Positions 46,700 through 58,789 of a stretch of DNA of 64,000 nt are shown one piece after another. Source of the stretch: Parelaphostrongylus tenuis (lineage: Eukaryota; Nematoda; Chromadorea; Rhabditida; Metastrongylidae); assembly GCA_019055375.1 (NCBI GenBank), contig JAHQIW010007131.1, positions 434,001-498,000 of the forward strand. Direction: 5' to 3'. The translations under genes and the position numbers were made by a program. The stretch's first letter is position 1. The number at the start of each line of letters is the position of its first letter. Under the pieces are notes generated by a model. The model saw only the letters and a program-made list of their open reading frames with translations, searched no databases and was not told where the DNA came from.

Positions 46700-47825
46700 T
46701 GGGGTTGGTTGTCCCCTTATCTGGCTGATCAACGTGATCCACCGAGGTGAAGCCAAAATTCGCATCAGCGCTTTAGTGTCGTGATTAATTTGCTGCAAAC
46801 TTTGCATGAGAGACACATTGTACTCTAACATTTAAAATATTTGTATATGCTACAAGGGTGGGGGGTAACCGAGTGGTTAACGCCTAACGGACGGCAGTCG
46901 AAATCGATGCGCGCAGAGCGAACTAGCGCGATTTTCCTTGTTTGATTAACGTTTTTTTCCTCGTTTGTCTAAAATTTTCGAATTACTGTATTGATTTGAT
47001 AGAACACATTTTCTTCTATTCTGTCATATGCCTTTGGTTTATTATACGTGCCTTCCGTAAGGAAAAACGATGGTTTTCTAAGCAATCGTACTAAATTGTC
47101 ATTCAATCATTTGTATGGCATTGCACAAGGAGATCAGAAGGAAAACTTTTTTTTGTTCTTCCCTAGTTTCATACAAGGCCCAAGAGTCATCAAAGTCACT
47201 AGAAATTGGAGAACAGCTGATAATTTATCAAAAATGATTATGCATGCTCTATTCGATACTTCTTCATCAAAAACTCTCACTATAACTAAGTTAATACCAA
47301 TCATTCGTTTATTTCCAGTTATTCAGAGTTGGTAAGTGAGGAAAGGTTAAGTGCTCATGATTAGAATCCGAGCGGGAAAGGTAACCGTGTTTGGATAATA
47401 AGCGTAGAAGATCGGCATTATGTAATCTACTGGTCAGAAGTATGTGTCTCCAGAGCAGTATTCTCAGCACTTTTCTCCTATCCGCACCCAGCATCAAAAA
47501 AATATTTTTTCATTCTTTTTCGAGGTTTTAGTAAATACTTAACCGCTTGAACATCGCGAATCTGGAGGGTGTGTTCTATTTTCTTTTGGTTTTTATATTA
47601 TACTGTAAAGGTGAAGTAAAATTTCCTTTCACACTCAAGCATGTTTTGCTGGGCAGAATTTTTCGTTCAGACTTTCAATAACCATTCGATGGCACAACTC
47701 TCAGCGACCTCAATAATAAGCTTGGTTCTTGAGAAGGACGCTTAAATGCGCTCTTACAAATAAAAGACTTTGAGTCTCACACTTTGCGCCGTGCCGATCG
47801 CGCAGCGCAACTTACATGTGGCGTG
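46700..47825. other. Spacer between inverted flank and copy B
   Basis: Contains a tRNA-like fragment (46,862-46,900, 'aaccgagtggttaacgcc') that does not complete a cloverleaf, and part of a T1-like arm at 47,645-47,700. No gene recognised. Confidence 0.4.
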
Positions 47826-50449
47826 CGGTGCGCGCCGAGTGTAAAACCTAATAATCCTTTAGATCCAACGGCGCACTAAGAAGTCTTTCTCAAAAACTAA
47901 GCTTTTCTTGAAATTGTCAAGATTTGCGCTGTCGAATGGGTGTGAAAGCCTGAGAGAAAAGCCGTGTTTAGCGAAAATTACTCAGATGTGCAACACTGAT
48001 TTATTCTTGTTGCTACAACTCGCAAAGATAATTTCTTCAAATGAAAGTCCATTATTGGAATTTCAGAGATTCAAATATCGACTGATTGCTGAAAGACGAT
48101 AGTTTCGTGCCAATGTTGTAGTATTCATCTACATACATCTTTGAAAACCAGATAACACAGTCAAATTTGCCGAGATTAGTGCTATCGAAGATTACTGTAC
48201 TTTTTGAGGAAGGGCTATGCTCATCGGAAGATGCTTAAGTTAAATAACATCTTCTTTTCACTGCTACAGCGTAATATAAAGCCTTTCAAAAATAAAATAA
48301 ACCTTTCGAATTTTCAAGATTTCAGCTATAGAACAACTACTAAAATGGCTAAAAAGAGAAAAATCACGTTTTGTTCTTGAATTCGGATGCTGATGGGAAG
48401 TACCATATCGTATGCAATAATGACCAATAATAATGCCTCTCTTCCTACAAATACTTGGGCTATATATAGAATTACCTCCACGCAGACCTCTATCAGGAAC
48501 GTTTAGATGTAGAATATGTGCTTTCAGATTATGCCCTCCTGAGATAGGCCACACAAATGCGCAATAGGGGTTGGAATTTTGTTTCTTTTGCTACAGATTG
48601 TAGTATGATCGCTGGAAAATGAAAGCTTTCAAGAAAATCAATTGCTCTTTATATCTAAAAAACTTCCATGAAAGATTAGATCGTGATTTTCCATTCTTTA
48701 TGTAACGATAAAATATTTCTGACGTATAAACTCCACCTATAATTACCAAAAACCACCTATGATAAAAACCACCGCCTTAGCGGCGGGGTGGCATTTTAGT
48801 CTTGAAACGTGATCTTCTTTTCGCTCCTACAGTCTTATATAACGTCTTAAGAAGCCAGCTGCATATTCGGAATTCACGAGAATTGAGCTATCTAATTACT
48901 CATGAAACGTTAATGAAGAGCCCTACCGAAGCCCCAGCCAAGCAAATGCAGAAAATCGAGTGTTTAACTTAATTTTATTCTTCTTGCTTCAACGTAATGA
49001 AACGTTTTCTTTCTGAAATTCAACAAATCATTGAAATTGCAAAATTATAAGCTTTTGAACAGTTGGCAAATATTCAAGAGAAAACTCTTATGCAGCAAGG
49101 AAGACCTTTAATAATCGTTTACCTCAACTGGTACACGTCGTCCTTTAGTGGTTAACAACTCGGGCTGCTTGCCAATATTGTCAAGACACTGGCACTATGC
49201 TTTTCGTGTTTCCCAAGTAACGCGTGCTTAGGTGTAATTGCACAATCCGGCATTTTTTCCGCTATCTTGATGGCTAGTCGATTTCTTCCTCATTCATCTT
49301 CGTTTAACTACATTCTTCTTCCTTCCATTCCGAACTTACTTTGTGAGAAGTTTTTTAACAACACGTTGAAGGTATGGCAGATAATATAAGCATGTGAGTC
49401 ACCTTGATTCGCATTAACACTACTGTTAGGGCGATAGAGGAACTTTTCTTTAATGCGGCTTTCATGTTTTCCATAAAATTAATTAGGAATATTTAATATT
49501 ACTCACTCATCGTCTCTTGTAAAATGCGACTCACACAGCTGTCAAATGGTTTTTTTGCAATAGCTGTGTGATATCTCTAGACCAAGTTCAATTTTACCAC
49601 TCTGTTTGACGAAAGTAACATTACATGCGAGGACATTACGAAAGTTGACCGACGATGCTGTTGAACTTTGCTTTATCTATCACTCTCTTCTTCTTACGAT
49701 TTCACTTATGCTAATGAGAATTCTTATATCTCATGAAGTACTCTTGATCATTATTAGAATTAGAAAGCCATTTCAAGTATTTTTTTATATGGTATACTCG
49801 TTTTATCAATATGTGTGATAATGAAAAGATATCGCCGTGTATAGTGCAATTGAGAATCTTATTCGAAATTATTCAGTGATATGCAAACATTCGATACCAA
49901 GTAGGAGCTTAACAAAAAACGGCCTCAAAAAAAAAAACGTCAGAGCTTCGTCGTGTTGTCCGATGTTTCACATATCACTGAATATTCCTGAATGTATAAC
50001 TACTGCTGAATGATAACCATAACTATCGTTACACCGCTAAAAAGCAGTAAAACCGGGATTTCATATAATTTTGTTCGACATCAGTAGCAAACATGGTTAC
50101 AGTGAGCCGGCGGAAGGGCACATGAGTGAAGCGACTAAGCATTGAAATATACGCATGCGGTCCAATAAAGGTTGACAGTACAAAGATTTTCACCGTCATA
50201 CTCTTGTGTCTGGATTATAACTTGTATGAATATGTGAGAGTGGTTCAATTTTTCCCATGGAAGTATGCAATATGCTTTATGTCAGTTCATACACCCTTGC
50301 TCTGTGCCTTGGACTTTCTTGAACATTCATGAATATCCTCTCATTACCGGAGAAGGGAATACGATTAACAACAGTCTATATTTAAAAGCTTTTTAGTAGC
50401 CATATGATTTTATAACTATTTGTCCAATAATATTGAGTGATGTGTGTAA

Positions 50450-50535
50450 CGTTGAACCTCTGGCGGGAGTTAAACCCACGTTTCACCCCTTGAAGGGATG
50501 CGTGCTAAACACTGCAGTACTGAAGCTCGCGTCAT
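50450..50535 (-). repeat. tRNA-like SINE, family C (diverged)
   Basis: The minus strand has GAGCTTCAGTACTGCAGTG (A-box region) and GGGTTTAACTCCC (B-box-like). Related to 45,830-45,905. Confidence 0.5.
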
Positions 50536-50664
50536 GAAGTGAATAACGACTTTTTGGGGACGACTGGGACAAAAGATGGTTGCTAATTCGATCTTTTCTC
50601 ACAACGCTCCACTGCACTTTTTTCGCCCCGATGAGTATCAAGGGTTTTCCTATCCGTAATCATT

Positions 50665-50935
50665 ACTTACTTCGCTTTATTGATCCGTCTTCACTCAGCG
50701 TTTTTTTCACTGTGCGAATCCCAATACTTCTGAAATTCAGTTTGTTCTTTCGTGCTCTCCTTGAGCGTTGTGGAATACTAGTTGAGCTAGTCTCCTCGCA
50801 ATCTCGAGGACTGTCTAGCTGTGGGTACCATAGACGCTCATCTTTGACTGCCGGATAGGGTTGGGAGGTGAAGCTTAGCCAGCGCGCGACGCGACGAGCA
50901 TAACAGTCACTCGGCCACGCGCCCCATCCGTAATT
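50665..50935 (-). repeat. tRNA-derived SINE, family A
   Basis: The minus strand head GGCGCGTGGCCGAGTGACTG carries an A box; the body and the tail ('gacggatcaataaagcg') match the other family A copies. It lies in the first insertion of copy B. Confidence 0.8.
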
Positions 50936-51639
50936 GTCATAGTAATCCATAATCATTATCGTTGAGTAAAGCTCTGCTGTTTAACATATCAATAATTTTG
51001 ATGCATAACCTAGATCCAAGGTGTAACGGCGGAACCAACGTACAGGTTTCTCAAAATTCACTACATCAGAGTTTCTTCCAAAAAGTTATGCTCTGTAAAA
51101 ACTATGTTTTCAAATTCGACTTTTACAGTATCATCGAAAGAAATGAAAAAAAATTGGATTTGCGTTGTTACATAATAGATCAACGTTTCGTATAAAAAAA
51201 TAGTGCATTGTTAGCAAATGAGCGTTCTTCTGCTATGATTATCGCGTCCAGAGAATTACCTTCAGTACTAAACGGACCAGGAAATCAACCGAAGAATCTG
51301 TTCTAGAGCGTCCTGATAAATGATCGAGCCAGAAACCATTTTCCTGATGGCCGTTCATCACTGACCACTCAATATTATCAACTGCCCAGAGCCGTACGCA
51401 GTGGGTCCGGGCTACCGCCGTGTCTCAGTCGACCCCTGGGTTGTTCAAAATTGCAATTATAAATCTTTGTTTGGTTGAGGCTATTGTAAGGAATTTGTGG
51501 AGACGAATCTATTAAGTTTTTTTGGCGTCCGCGTCTTTTCACAGCCGATGACTGGGGTCTGCCTACAAACTGCAAAAGTTCTACTAAAATTAAAGAATAG
51601 TATAAATTAAGTTAGCATAAGTCCTATTAGATAAATACC

Positions 51640-52260
51640 AAAATATAGGAACCATTACGATGAACCACTTTTGTCAACAGGAAATAAGTTTGTTTATTCC
51701 TATAGCTTATAAGTCGGTGTTTCGAGATTTGACGAGCTTCGCAATGCTTTTCTATACATTGCGTTGGTTGTGGAGGCGTCATCCTTATACTAAGTTATTG
51801 AATTGCTTGAAGAAGTGGTTCGGTGAGCGCGAGGTCTTGCTAATGTCGAGGATATGGCAAACTTCGAAGGCCGAATCGATAAACTTGTGAAGCGTTTCTT
51901 GTGGAATTTGGTCGCCCGTTTCGTGAAAAAGGATTGAGCCTTCTATATTGAAAAACACCAATTACAGACGTAGAAGTTTGTGGTCCGTCATCGAACTGCT
52001 GAGCGTACTTCTTAGACGTGACTCCTTCATCACGATTCAGATGGCTGTAGTGGATCGAACAGGACAACACATAGTGACCATAAATTTTATTAGTGCAATT
52101 TTGGCTTCAGAAAGTGCTCTGGAGCTTCTTCCCAGCTCAATTACCGAGCTGATCGTCGCCGGCTCCCATATAAATTCTTTTTTTGTAAGCGTTACAATTC
52201 GGTTAAGAAATCTTGCGCGGTTGTTGTGTAGAATAGGAAAAGATAGCACTTCAAGCGACG
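51640..52260 (-). pseudogene. mariner transposase fragment (catalytic/C-terminal)
   Basis: Minus-strand translation gives FLNRIVT, ALIKFMVTMC, HLNRDEGVTSKKYAQQFDD, ILFHE-x-G then SRNTDL-x-AIGINKLIS and Q-K-W, the order found in the D,D34D mariner catalytic domain (I-V-T-x-D-E-K-W, V-M-V-T-V-W-W, H-D-N-A-R-P, S-R-x-T-D-F, G-I-N-K-L-I-S-R-W-Q-K). Catalytic residues are partly lost and frames shift repeatedly. A different copy from the plus-strand one at 52,521. Confidence 0.75.
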
Positions 52261-52520
52261 ATTTTTGCCTTCTTGCCGACTGTCTCTGAGCCTTACTAAC
52301 GGACCCTATGCCACTGAACTTTTCAACATTCTGCCTTCACATCTCTACTATGCAGGATGGTTGGTAGATAAAGTGGCACTGCAAGACGAGAAAAATTGCC
52401 AGAACGTGCGTATGCCACTGATATAACAAATCTCGTAAAAGATAAAATTTGTCAGAATATGTCAAAGTTCGAAAACGAGGTTTTAAGAACAGTCGACTAA
52501 ACGACAATGTTTAATGAATA

Positions 52521-53200
52521 TCAGGTGTCCAACTAAGTTTCCGAACTCGATCCAAAAATTCAAAAATTTATTTTTCCAAGTAACCGAAAGTGTCATACAG
52601 CATTAATTGAAGTATTCTCTGTTTGCCTGAATGCAATTCTAAGAAGTGGGTCTTCTTCATCGAGACCAAATCGATTTGCACCAGAAACACTGTTGATCCT
52701 CTTCTGGGACCGAAGTGGGCCGATCTGTTGGGGCTTTGTTGCGAGCCGGTCAGACCATCAACACTGTGCGATATTTTCAGCAACTGCACAGTTGCAGTTG
52801 AGCAATTTCACGTCACCGCCGTTGCCAAGTCATTTTGCTTCATGACAATGCAAAGCCACACATTGCCAAGAAAGCAAGGAAGAAGTTGACCGATTGGGGT
52901 TGGGAGCACTTAGGATCATCTGCCATATTCGCCAGATCTGTCTCCATTCGATTCCATCTCTTCAGATCATTGGAGCAATGGTTGGACAAGAAGAAGTTTC
53001 GTGACGTCAATCATTTGCCAGCCGAGAATTGACTGTTTGGGCTGCATCGAAGAATGATGAGTTTCATGAGCGCCGAATTGATTTGTTGTCGGAACGTTGG
53101 CAGAATTGCATCCAGGCAGACGGAGAATATTTCAAGTATGTGATTTGTAATTTCGAATATTTGAAGAATAAATTTTGAATTTTTGGATCAAATTTACTTT
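52521..53200 (+). mobile_element. Internally deleted mariner element
   Basis: The ends are inverted: 'gatccaaaaattcaaaaat' (52,549-52,567) against 'gaatttttggatc' near 53,176-53,189. Between them is the C-terminal half of a transposase: KKWVFF, then ILLHDNAKPHIAKKARKKL (catalytic HDN), FHLFRSLEQWLDKKKF and QADGEYF. The N-terminal half is absent, so the element is about half the usual 1.3 kb and cannot encode transposase. Confidence 0.85.
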
Positions 53201-53209
53201 TGCATTAAC

Positions 53210-54270
53210 ATAACGCTAAGTTGATGAGTTGGTCACCTGTCATTCTAAGATGCACACCTTCGGCTGCTATCTCAAACATATTTTGCAATAATGTTCTATG
53301 TTTACGTAGAGGATGAGGTGCAATAATTTTAGTGATACTCCTGTACATACTTCTTTTTGAGTAGTAATTTGCAATATTATACTAGTATAAATAGTAGAGA
53401 GAATATGTAAAAAGTCCATTTGTTCATCTCTGATTCAAATTTCTTCATATCTATGAAAAATGTTGATTTGGCGCTATCCTTTGAATAACCATAAGCGGAT
53501 ATATGAAAATCATTGATGTATAAGCGAGAATGACCGGAATATGCCTTGATCGGTCAAACTTTGAAGTCGATTTGTAATCATAGGCCGAATCCTTGAACGT
53601 GAGGATCGTCAACATAGAAAGACGCAAGCAGTGAAATTCTTTGATTAATCATCTCTGTTAAGCATTAAACAGCAATAATGTGTGGGACAAGACGTGGAAA
53701 TCTAGTTAGCTAACCTCAACTTTTTCGCATTTCAACAAAGTCATAAACTAATCGCTATGTTGAGCATCACAGTCTGGTGGAATTCTTTGAAACGAAAAAG
53801 AAGTAGTATCACGGTTCTCAAATGCTTCATCATCGGACTATTTCTCTTTTAACTTTTTTTTTATCAGTTGTCATTATGTAGAGAAGGTTTGCCCACTATT
53901 TTTTGAGAAAATAAGGTTGCAACCGTCAGTTGTAAGCAGGTAGTTACAGATTGGCACAAAAATCTATTTGAGTATACCAACATCGATGATTTAAAGCAAA
54001 CTGAGCGTATGCGATTTTTATCCTAACATTTATGTTTTTCCAATATCTTCAAGTTAATGAACTTTGCGACAATGGTCGATATTCTCCGCATGTCTGATTG
54101 ACTCCTTTTCTCATTTTTCTTTTGCGAGACTTCTACGTTTGATTGGTAATTACCTATTTGCGTTCTGTCTGAAGTGCTGCTATTTTCTACAACAATTTTG
54201 AATAAAATCAATTAAGCAGGCAGATAGACTTAGGCCAGATTTAATATAAACAAGTAACTCCCTCTTAAGC
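53210..54270. other. No feature recognised
   Basis: AT-rich remainder of the first insertion in copy B. No gene, RNA or repeat partner established. Confidence 0.4.
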
Positions 54271-54331
54271 ATGAGTGTGCATGATAATTACTTTTGAGTC
54301 AAGCATGTGGTTTGTTATGAGCACTTCTGGA

Positions 54332-54373
54332 GTGAATACACGCGTTTCGGCCTTGTGGACTCGTCAGTTGCAC
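54332..54373 (-). ncRNA. Hammerhead ribozyme, type 3 (copy B)
   Basis: The minus strand has CUGACGA, stem II GUCC-ACAA-GGCC with one U/C mismatch, intact GAAA, a short stem III AC/GU with GCGU loop, then GUA. Stem I pairs AA/UU and GUG/CAC around one bulged C. Predicted cleavage between 54,336 and 54,337. The core is complete but helices are weak, so activity is uncertain. Confidence 0.55.
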
Positions 54374-54620
54374 AGTGCCTTTCGTCTGAGCCATTCCCTC
54401 CTGAGGGCAGCCCCCTTACATAGTGAAAACTGCGGATGTAATATTTACACTCATTAGGCAGTGATAAAAATTACTGTGTTAACACTTTATTTCCTCTTGG
54501 CTGGTAATCGTGAAATATCAACCGTTCTTTGCAAATGTTTTCTTAGGACTAATCAGTAATTTCAATATGCCTGTTGATTATTTTCGGTAAGGATATAACA
54601 TGTTTCGACCCATGGTCTAG

Positions 54621-54668
54621 GTGTTACACAGGCTGCTGTTTGGTCCTAACAGGACTCATCAGCAGCAC
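54621..54668 (-). ncRNA. Degenerate hammerhead ribozyme (FB2 left arm, copy B)
   Basis: CUGAUGA and a 4-bp stem II are intact, but CAAA replaces GAAA (G12 lost) and the residue at the cleavage site is G, which hammerheads do not cleave. The counterpart at 2,358-2,405 has the complete core. Confidence 0.6.
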
Positions 54669-54774
54669 CGTCCTAGGTTCAGCCGATCCCTTATGGCTAT
54701 ACTCCTCTATGAAGGGATTGACGCCGAGGAATAGATCATAAGAGTGCTGGCAACTTTTCGGAATCTAAGATTTC

Positions 54775-55565
54775 TGGCTGCAGCCCCATGTCAACGGTTT
54801 TCAAACCATCCTTTTTTAACGCTGTGAAATCTACTCAGAACTATGTCTCAGACGCGTATATTTCTCGCTGGCCAGCGCTTTTTTTGAACCATTAACAATC
54901 ATTCGATTGCTTAATGGAATCTGATCCCAACGTTGTGCTTATATCCTCAAAAGACTGTTTTTCTGCAACGCAAAAGGTAAAACAAGTTGAATTCGCGTGC
55001 ATATGCGACGTGGGTGGTCTTCGTCCATGAATGTCGTTAGGTACGGTGGCCACAGCGCGCTGGCGCGATTTCGTAAGACCGAGTGCAACGAGTCTGTCGA
55101 TCATTTTGAGCCGGTGGAAGATCAATAGATCTTCCTAAACCGGTTCGGGGATGTCGATCATCGTTAGACCGAAGCATGATTCATCGATCATCGCGTCAGC
55201 ACCACGTGGGTACTGTACCCAGCAGCATTTGAATTGGCCAAAGTCTACCGTGATCGCACATGCGAAATCAACTTATTCTATCATTTACGTTGCTGAAAAA
55301 CGGCCTTTTCAGGATGTAAGCACGCCTTGGAATCAGCAACCGTTAAGCCATAGCAAGATTACTAATAGTCCAAAGAAAGAGCTCTGTCCGACGAGAATTT
55401 GCGTTTATGACGACGCAAGGAATCTCATTCTATAATAACGTCAAGAAAGGCTTTCTGAAAACCAGCGGCGTGGTGCTGTAGCCAGAAATTTCAGCTTTCA
55501 GATAATTACTAACACTCCTATGAAGAGTTCTTCTTCAGCGGATGAGATCGGTTTTTCATTTTTCC
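54775..55565. mobile_element. TIR element T1, copy 4
   Basis: Inner arms 54,780-54,920 and 55,330-55,480 are inverted; the outer right arm (55,490-55,565) has the family signature 'attactaacactcctatga'. Closest relative is 17,090-17,830. Confidence 0.6.
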
Positions 55566-55783
55566 TCTTTTTACCGCAGAATACCGATTGTTCTTGAGTA
55601 CTCAAATTCATGATGGATCTGGAAGTCATGGAATACAGTAGATACTTTTTTCTTGTAGTACCTCGAACAGTGTTTCATGAAGCCTCCGGACATTTTTGAA
55701 TGGGAATTGGACAAGATGTTTGCAAAAGGAAGCGAAAACCGAAGGTACGTTGGTATCGAGTGTTACCTAATCTTTTATATAAA

Positions 55784-55802
55784 TGTATATATATATATAT
55801 AT
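55784..55802. repeat. (AT)n microsatellite
   Basis: A TATA run inside the second insertion of copy B. Confidence 0.7.
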
Positions 55803-56538
55803 TTATTTATTTCCAGTTCTAATTTATGTTTGGCACTCCTTACCGGCAAATGGTGAACAAAAGGACTCCATGACTGAAGGCAAAATAGACGGCTGAAAGC
55901 AGGACGTGAGAAATACCTCAAGGTGGCTCCATCAAACGGGACCGATAAGCTTGATGGAGTTGTGGAGACCAAAAGAACTGCGTCGATGGTGGACGCCGAG
56001 ATGGTTTCGTGGCCAACATCTGTAGATTAATTAGGGTTAGTTGAAATACTGTTTACTACCAAACTTCCATTGATTATCCAAATTCTTTATTTCCGCTGCC
56101 TTTTAGGAGTGGTATGGGGTAAAAATATAGATCTGAGAATGTCGAATGGAAAGCAAAAATTTGAGCTCACCCGAAAGGTGAATCTGCGTCGTTTAACCCA
56201 CGTGCTGGTAAAAGTGACGAAGATTGCGTGATCCTCGTACCATTAAATTGCAAATTTTCCGCGAACATTTTGGTGTTGGATTAGCCCATACTTGTTTCAG
56301 GTGTAGCTGTCGTGGGAACAAATTCACTTTCTATTCATACACAGTTGGCGCGTCGGGGAAAATTTTGGTGAAGCGGCGCGCAAGATCAGTGGAGATAGGT
56401 GATGGTATTACCTGAAATGCAGTGACCATCAGCCGAACTTGTGGTTTATATATTGATCTAACTTGCAGTGGTCTACTGCTCGGCGTCGATTCCTTCATAA
56501 AGTAGTGTAGCCTTGAGGCATCGGTTGAACAAAGGACG

Positions 56539-56586
56539 GTGCTACTGATGAGTCCCGGTAGGACGAAACAGGCGTCTGTATAGCAC
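56539..56586 (+). ncRNA. Hammerhead ribozyme, type I, complete
   Basis: Stem I GUGCUA pairs perfectly with UAGCAC. Core CUGAUGA at 56,545-56,551. Stem II GUCC/GGAC with a 5-nt loop. GAAA at 56,565-56,568. Stem III ACAG/CUGU with a GCGU loop. Cleavage triplet GUA with predicted cut after 56,580. Every residue known to be needed for catalysis is present. It forms the right arm of FB2, reading outward. The homologue in copy A (2,482-2,529) has lost C3. Confidence 0.87.
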
Positions 56587-57326
56587 TCAGACCATGGCTC
56601 AAAACAAGCTATATCCTTACCAGGTTATTATTGTTTGAGCAAGTTTAACAAAAAAACGGTCGAATGAAAAGATTATTTTCGAGCCATGAATAGTCAAAAA
56701 TCATGAGGCATATTGTAACAGTGTGATATTTCACAATCAGCCGGCAAAAGCAGTCGAGTGTACGCCACTTCCCGATCGATGTTGTTATCACTTATCGGCA
56801 CGTGTAAAACATTAGTCGACTCCTTCTTTGTGTAAGACTCAAAAATAAGTATCGGGCAAATTGAATTTTGAGCGTGGTCTCAAGAAAACACTCTGAAGGA
56901 ACGGTAAAATATAAGAGTTTTGCGAAAAGGGGTGCTGCTGCTATTTTATACAAATAACAATATGCAGAAAAAGCAATCATGTGGACGAATCATTCTCGCA
57001 GCATCAATGTTACACTTATGCATCAATGTTTCAACCGCAGTTTCTTACCTTTCGTCTTATGTTCTCTATATCACGTTCAAAAATTTGGTTTCAACCAGCA
57101 ACAATTGCGACTGATGTTCTTTTCGTCTCACAGTTTTCACTTACAAAATATGTGAGTGATGGAGCTTTGTAGGCACTAATGTTTGTTCTTCAAAAATGCC
57201 CATCACATTTTGCAGTATTTTTCTGCTAGTGCGTATAACAACCAGCAAAATACTTTTTATTGAATACATCCTTTCATTATTATTTGAGTCAACATGTCAT
57301 GTGGTCTTGGTAAGGGCTCTTGTACA

Positions 57327-57369
57327 GCCCGATACACGTGTTTCATCCTTACAGACTCATCAGCCGAGC
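57327..57369 (-). ncRNA. Hammerhead ribozyme, tandem unit, downstream
   Basis: The minus strand has stem I GCUCGG with UCGGGC (wobble pairs allowed), CUGAUGA, stem II GUCU-GUAA-GGAU (terminal G/U), GAAA, stem III AC/GU with an ACGU loop, and a GUA triplet. Predicted cut between 57,332 and 57,333. The core is complete; stem II is slightly weakened. Confidence 0.72.
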
Positions 57370-57649
57370 AGAACCCGTCGTCTGTCGATCTTATTATAGT
57401 CAGTTCTCTCTCGGGAGCGTTTGTACTCCTTATAGAGAGTTATCGACGACGCACGCTTTACACTCTATGTCAAGTGAAACATTCACCTAACACAGAGTGT
57501 TGTGCACTTGATTGCTCATTGGCTGGTACTTTTATTATAATTATACCTTTATCTCGAGTGCTTTGTTTAGACCACGCTCAAATTTCAATATATCCTTTCA
57601 TCATTATTTGAGCCAACATGTCATGTTGTCTGATAAGGGCTCTTGTATA

Positions 57650-57692
57650 GCCCGAGACACGTGTTTCGTCCTTACAGACTCATCAGCCGGGC
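57650..57692 (-). ncRNA. Hammerhead ribozyme, tandem unit, upstream, complete
   Basis: The minus strand has stem I GCCCGG with UCGGGC (five Watson-Crick pairs plus one G/U), CUGAUGA, stem II GUCU/GGAC closing a GUAA tetraloop, GAAA, stem III AC/GU with an ACGU loop, and the canonical GUC cleavage triplet. Predicted cut between 57,655 and 57,656. This is the minimal stem III architecture described for retroelement hammerheads. Confidence 0.87.
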
Positions 57693-58789
57693 AGAATCCA
57701 TCGTTTGTCGATCTTTTCATTGAAGTTTTATTTTGGAGTATGGTTGAAAGCGCATGACGACATGCCCATCGATCTGTATCGAGCTCAATCAAATTAATAT
57801 CAAGAACCATGCAATGCTGCAACCTTTTCATGTTCTCGGAATAATTCTTCGCTGCATCAACTAAGGGCGTCTAGGTGATCCTTTGGCAGATAAACGGTGT
57901 ACGACACAAGGAAATCGTCATTCAATTAGTGCACAACCATCACTTCTTACTTCATCAGCAACGGAATTTTCTTAATATCTAAACATACAAGTAAGTAAGT
58001 AAGTAAATCCACATCGATCGATTGCAATCGCAAATCTAGTTTTAGCTCGTTTGGTACCACAGTTGACGTCGCACGCGGTGCGATTCGCAGCCTGTGAGCG
58101 ATTTTAGTTATTCAATAAGGGCTTTTTTCTCCATTTCATGTAAAGCCTAGGTATTTTGAAAAACTTCTTACTTTAAAATCTCTGTATTCTGATATGTTTT
58201 TAATGCAGTGATAACTAATATGTGTGAAGAAATCTCTTTTACTACGCATTAATACTGCTATTGGCATTTTGTCAATTATAAAAAATTATACAAAGAATAT
58301 TACGATATGAATCCATTAGTTTTTGATATAATTTTTATTATAAAGTAACTAAAAGATGTCGTACTGATAGAAGAGGAAAGGAATAAGCGCACAATGAACA
58401 TGGCACAATGTTCGTCAGTAATTATGTTGTACAGTGCGTGCAATGTCTGATCGGTTGGCTAGCTTCTGTACCTGGTTTTCTACCAAATTTTCAGCGACAA
58501 CCCAATGATCGTTTGCTATAAAGGATTTCGCCAATGCTTGATCTTGATTTGTACTTTGAACCTCAAATAGCGCTGTAAGAGCGGAAAAAAGATTAGGTTT
58601 TGCACTCGAAATAGTTAGCACGTTGCTTGTAATTAGCAGGTTCACTTGGTTATATCAATGGAATTTGAAAATTGAAAGTTACAAGACATTTTTATAGTAC
58701 ATATAGTATAAAAGAAAGTTCTTTCTACAATTACGTGAACTGACTATTTTTTGAACCGGAGAAAGAAGATCCAAATAGCTAACAAAAAT

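Larger units (their letters stand above)
54584..56626. repeat. Foldback FB2 (copy B), interrupted
   Basis: Outer arms 'ggtaaggatataacatg' at 54,584 and 'ctatatccttacc' at 56,613-56,625 are inverted. The region between left arm (to 54,735) and right arm (from 56,460) is a 1.7-kb insertion containing T1, an AT microsatellite and R2. The insertion boundaries carry inverted versions of the original loop (CTCGGCGTC), so it may have arisen by a fold-back rearrangement. Confidence 0.7.
57262..57719 (-). mobile_element. Tandem hammerhead unit (insertion in copy B)
   Basis: Absent from the matching point of copy A (between 3,145 and 3,150). It holds two direct repeats starting 'ccttTCATTATTATTTGAG' (57,270) and 'cctttcatcattatttgag' (57,593), each with a minus-strand hammerhead. 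The first unit also carries half of the FB3-type hairpin ('atagtcagttctctc'). Same family as 16,325-16,690. Confidence 0.75.

Noticed and set aside
46862..46930. tRNA-like sequence with GAGTGGTTAA
   Set aside because: The D-arm-like part fits, but no anticodon stem, T arm or acceptor stem could be paired, so it is more likely a SINE relic.
51378..51575. 65-aa minus-strand frame with Arg/Pro-rich sequence
   Set aside because: No recognisable motif, no splice sites and no copy in the window to show conservation.
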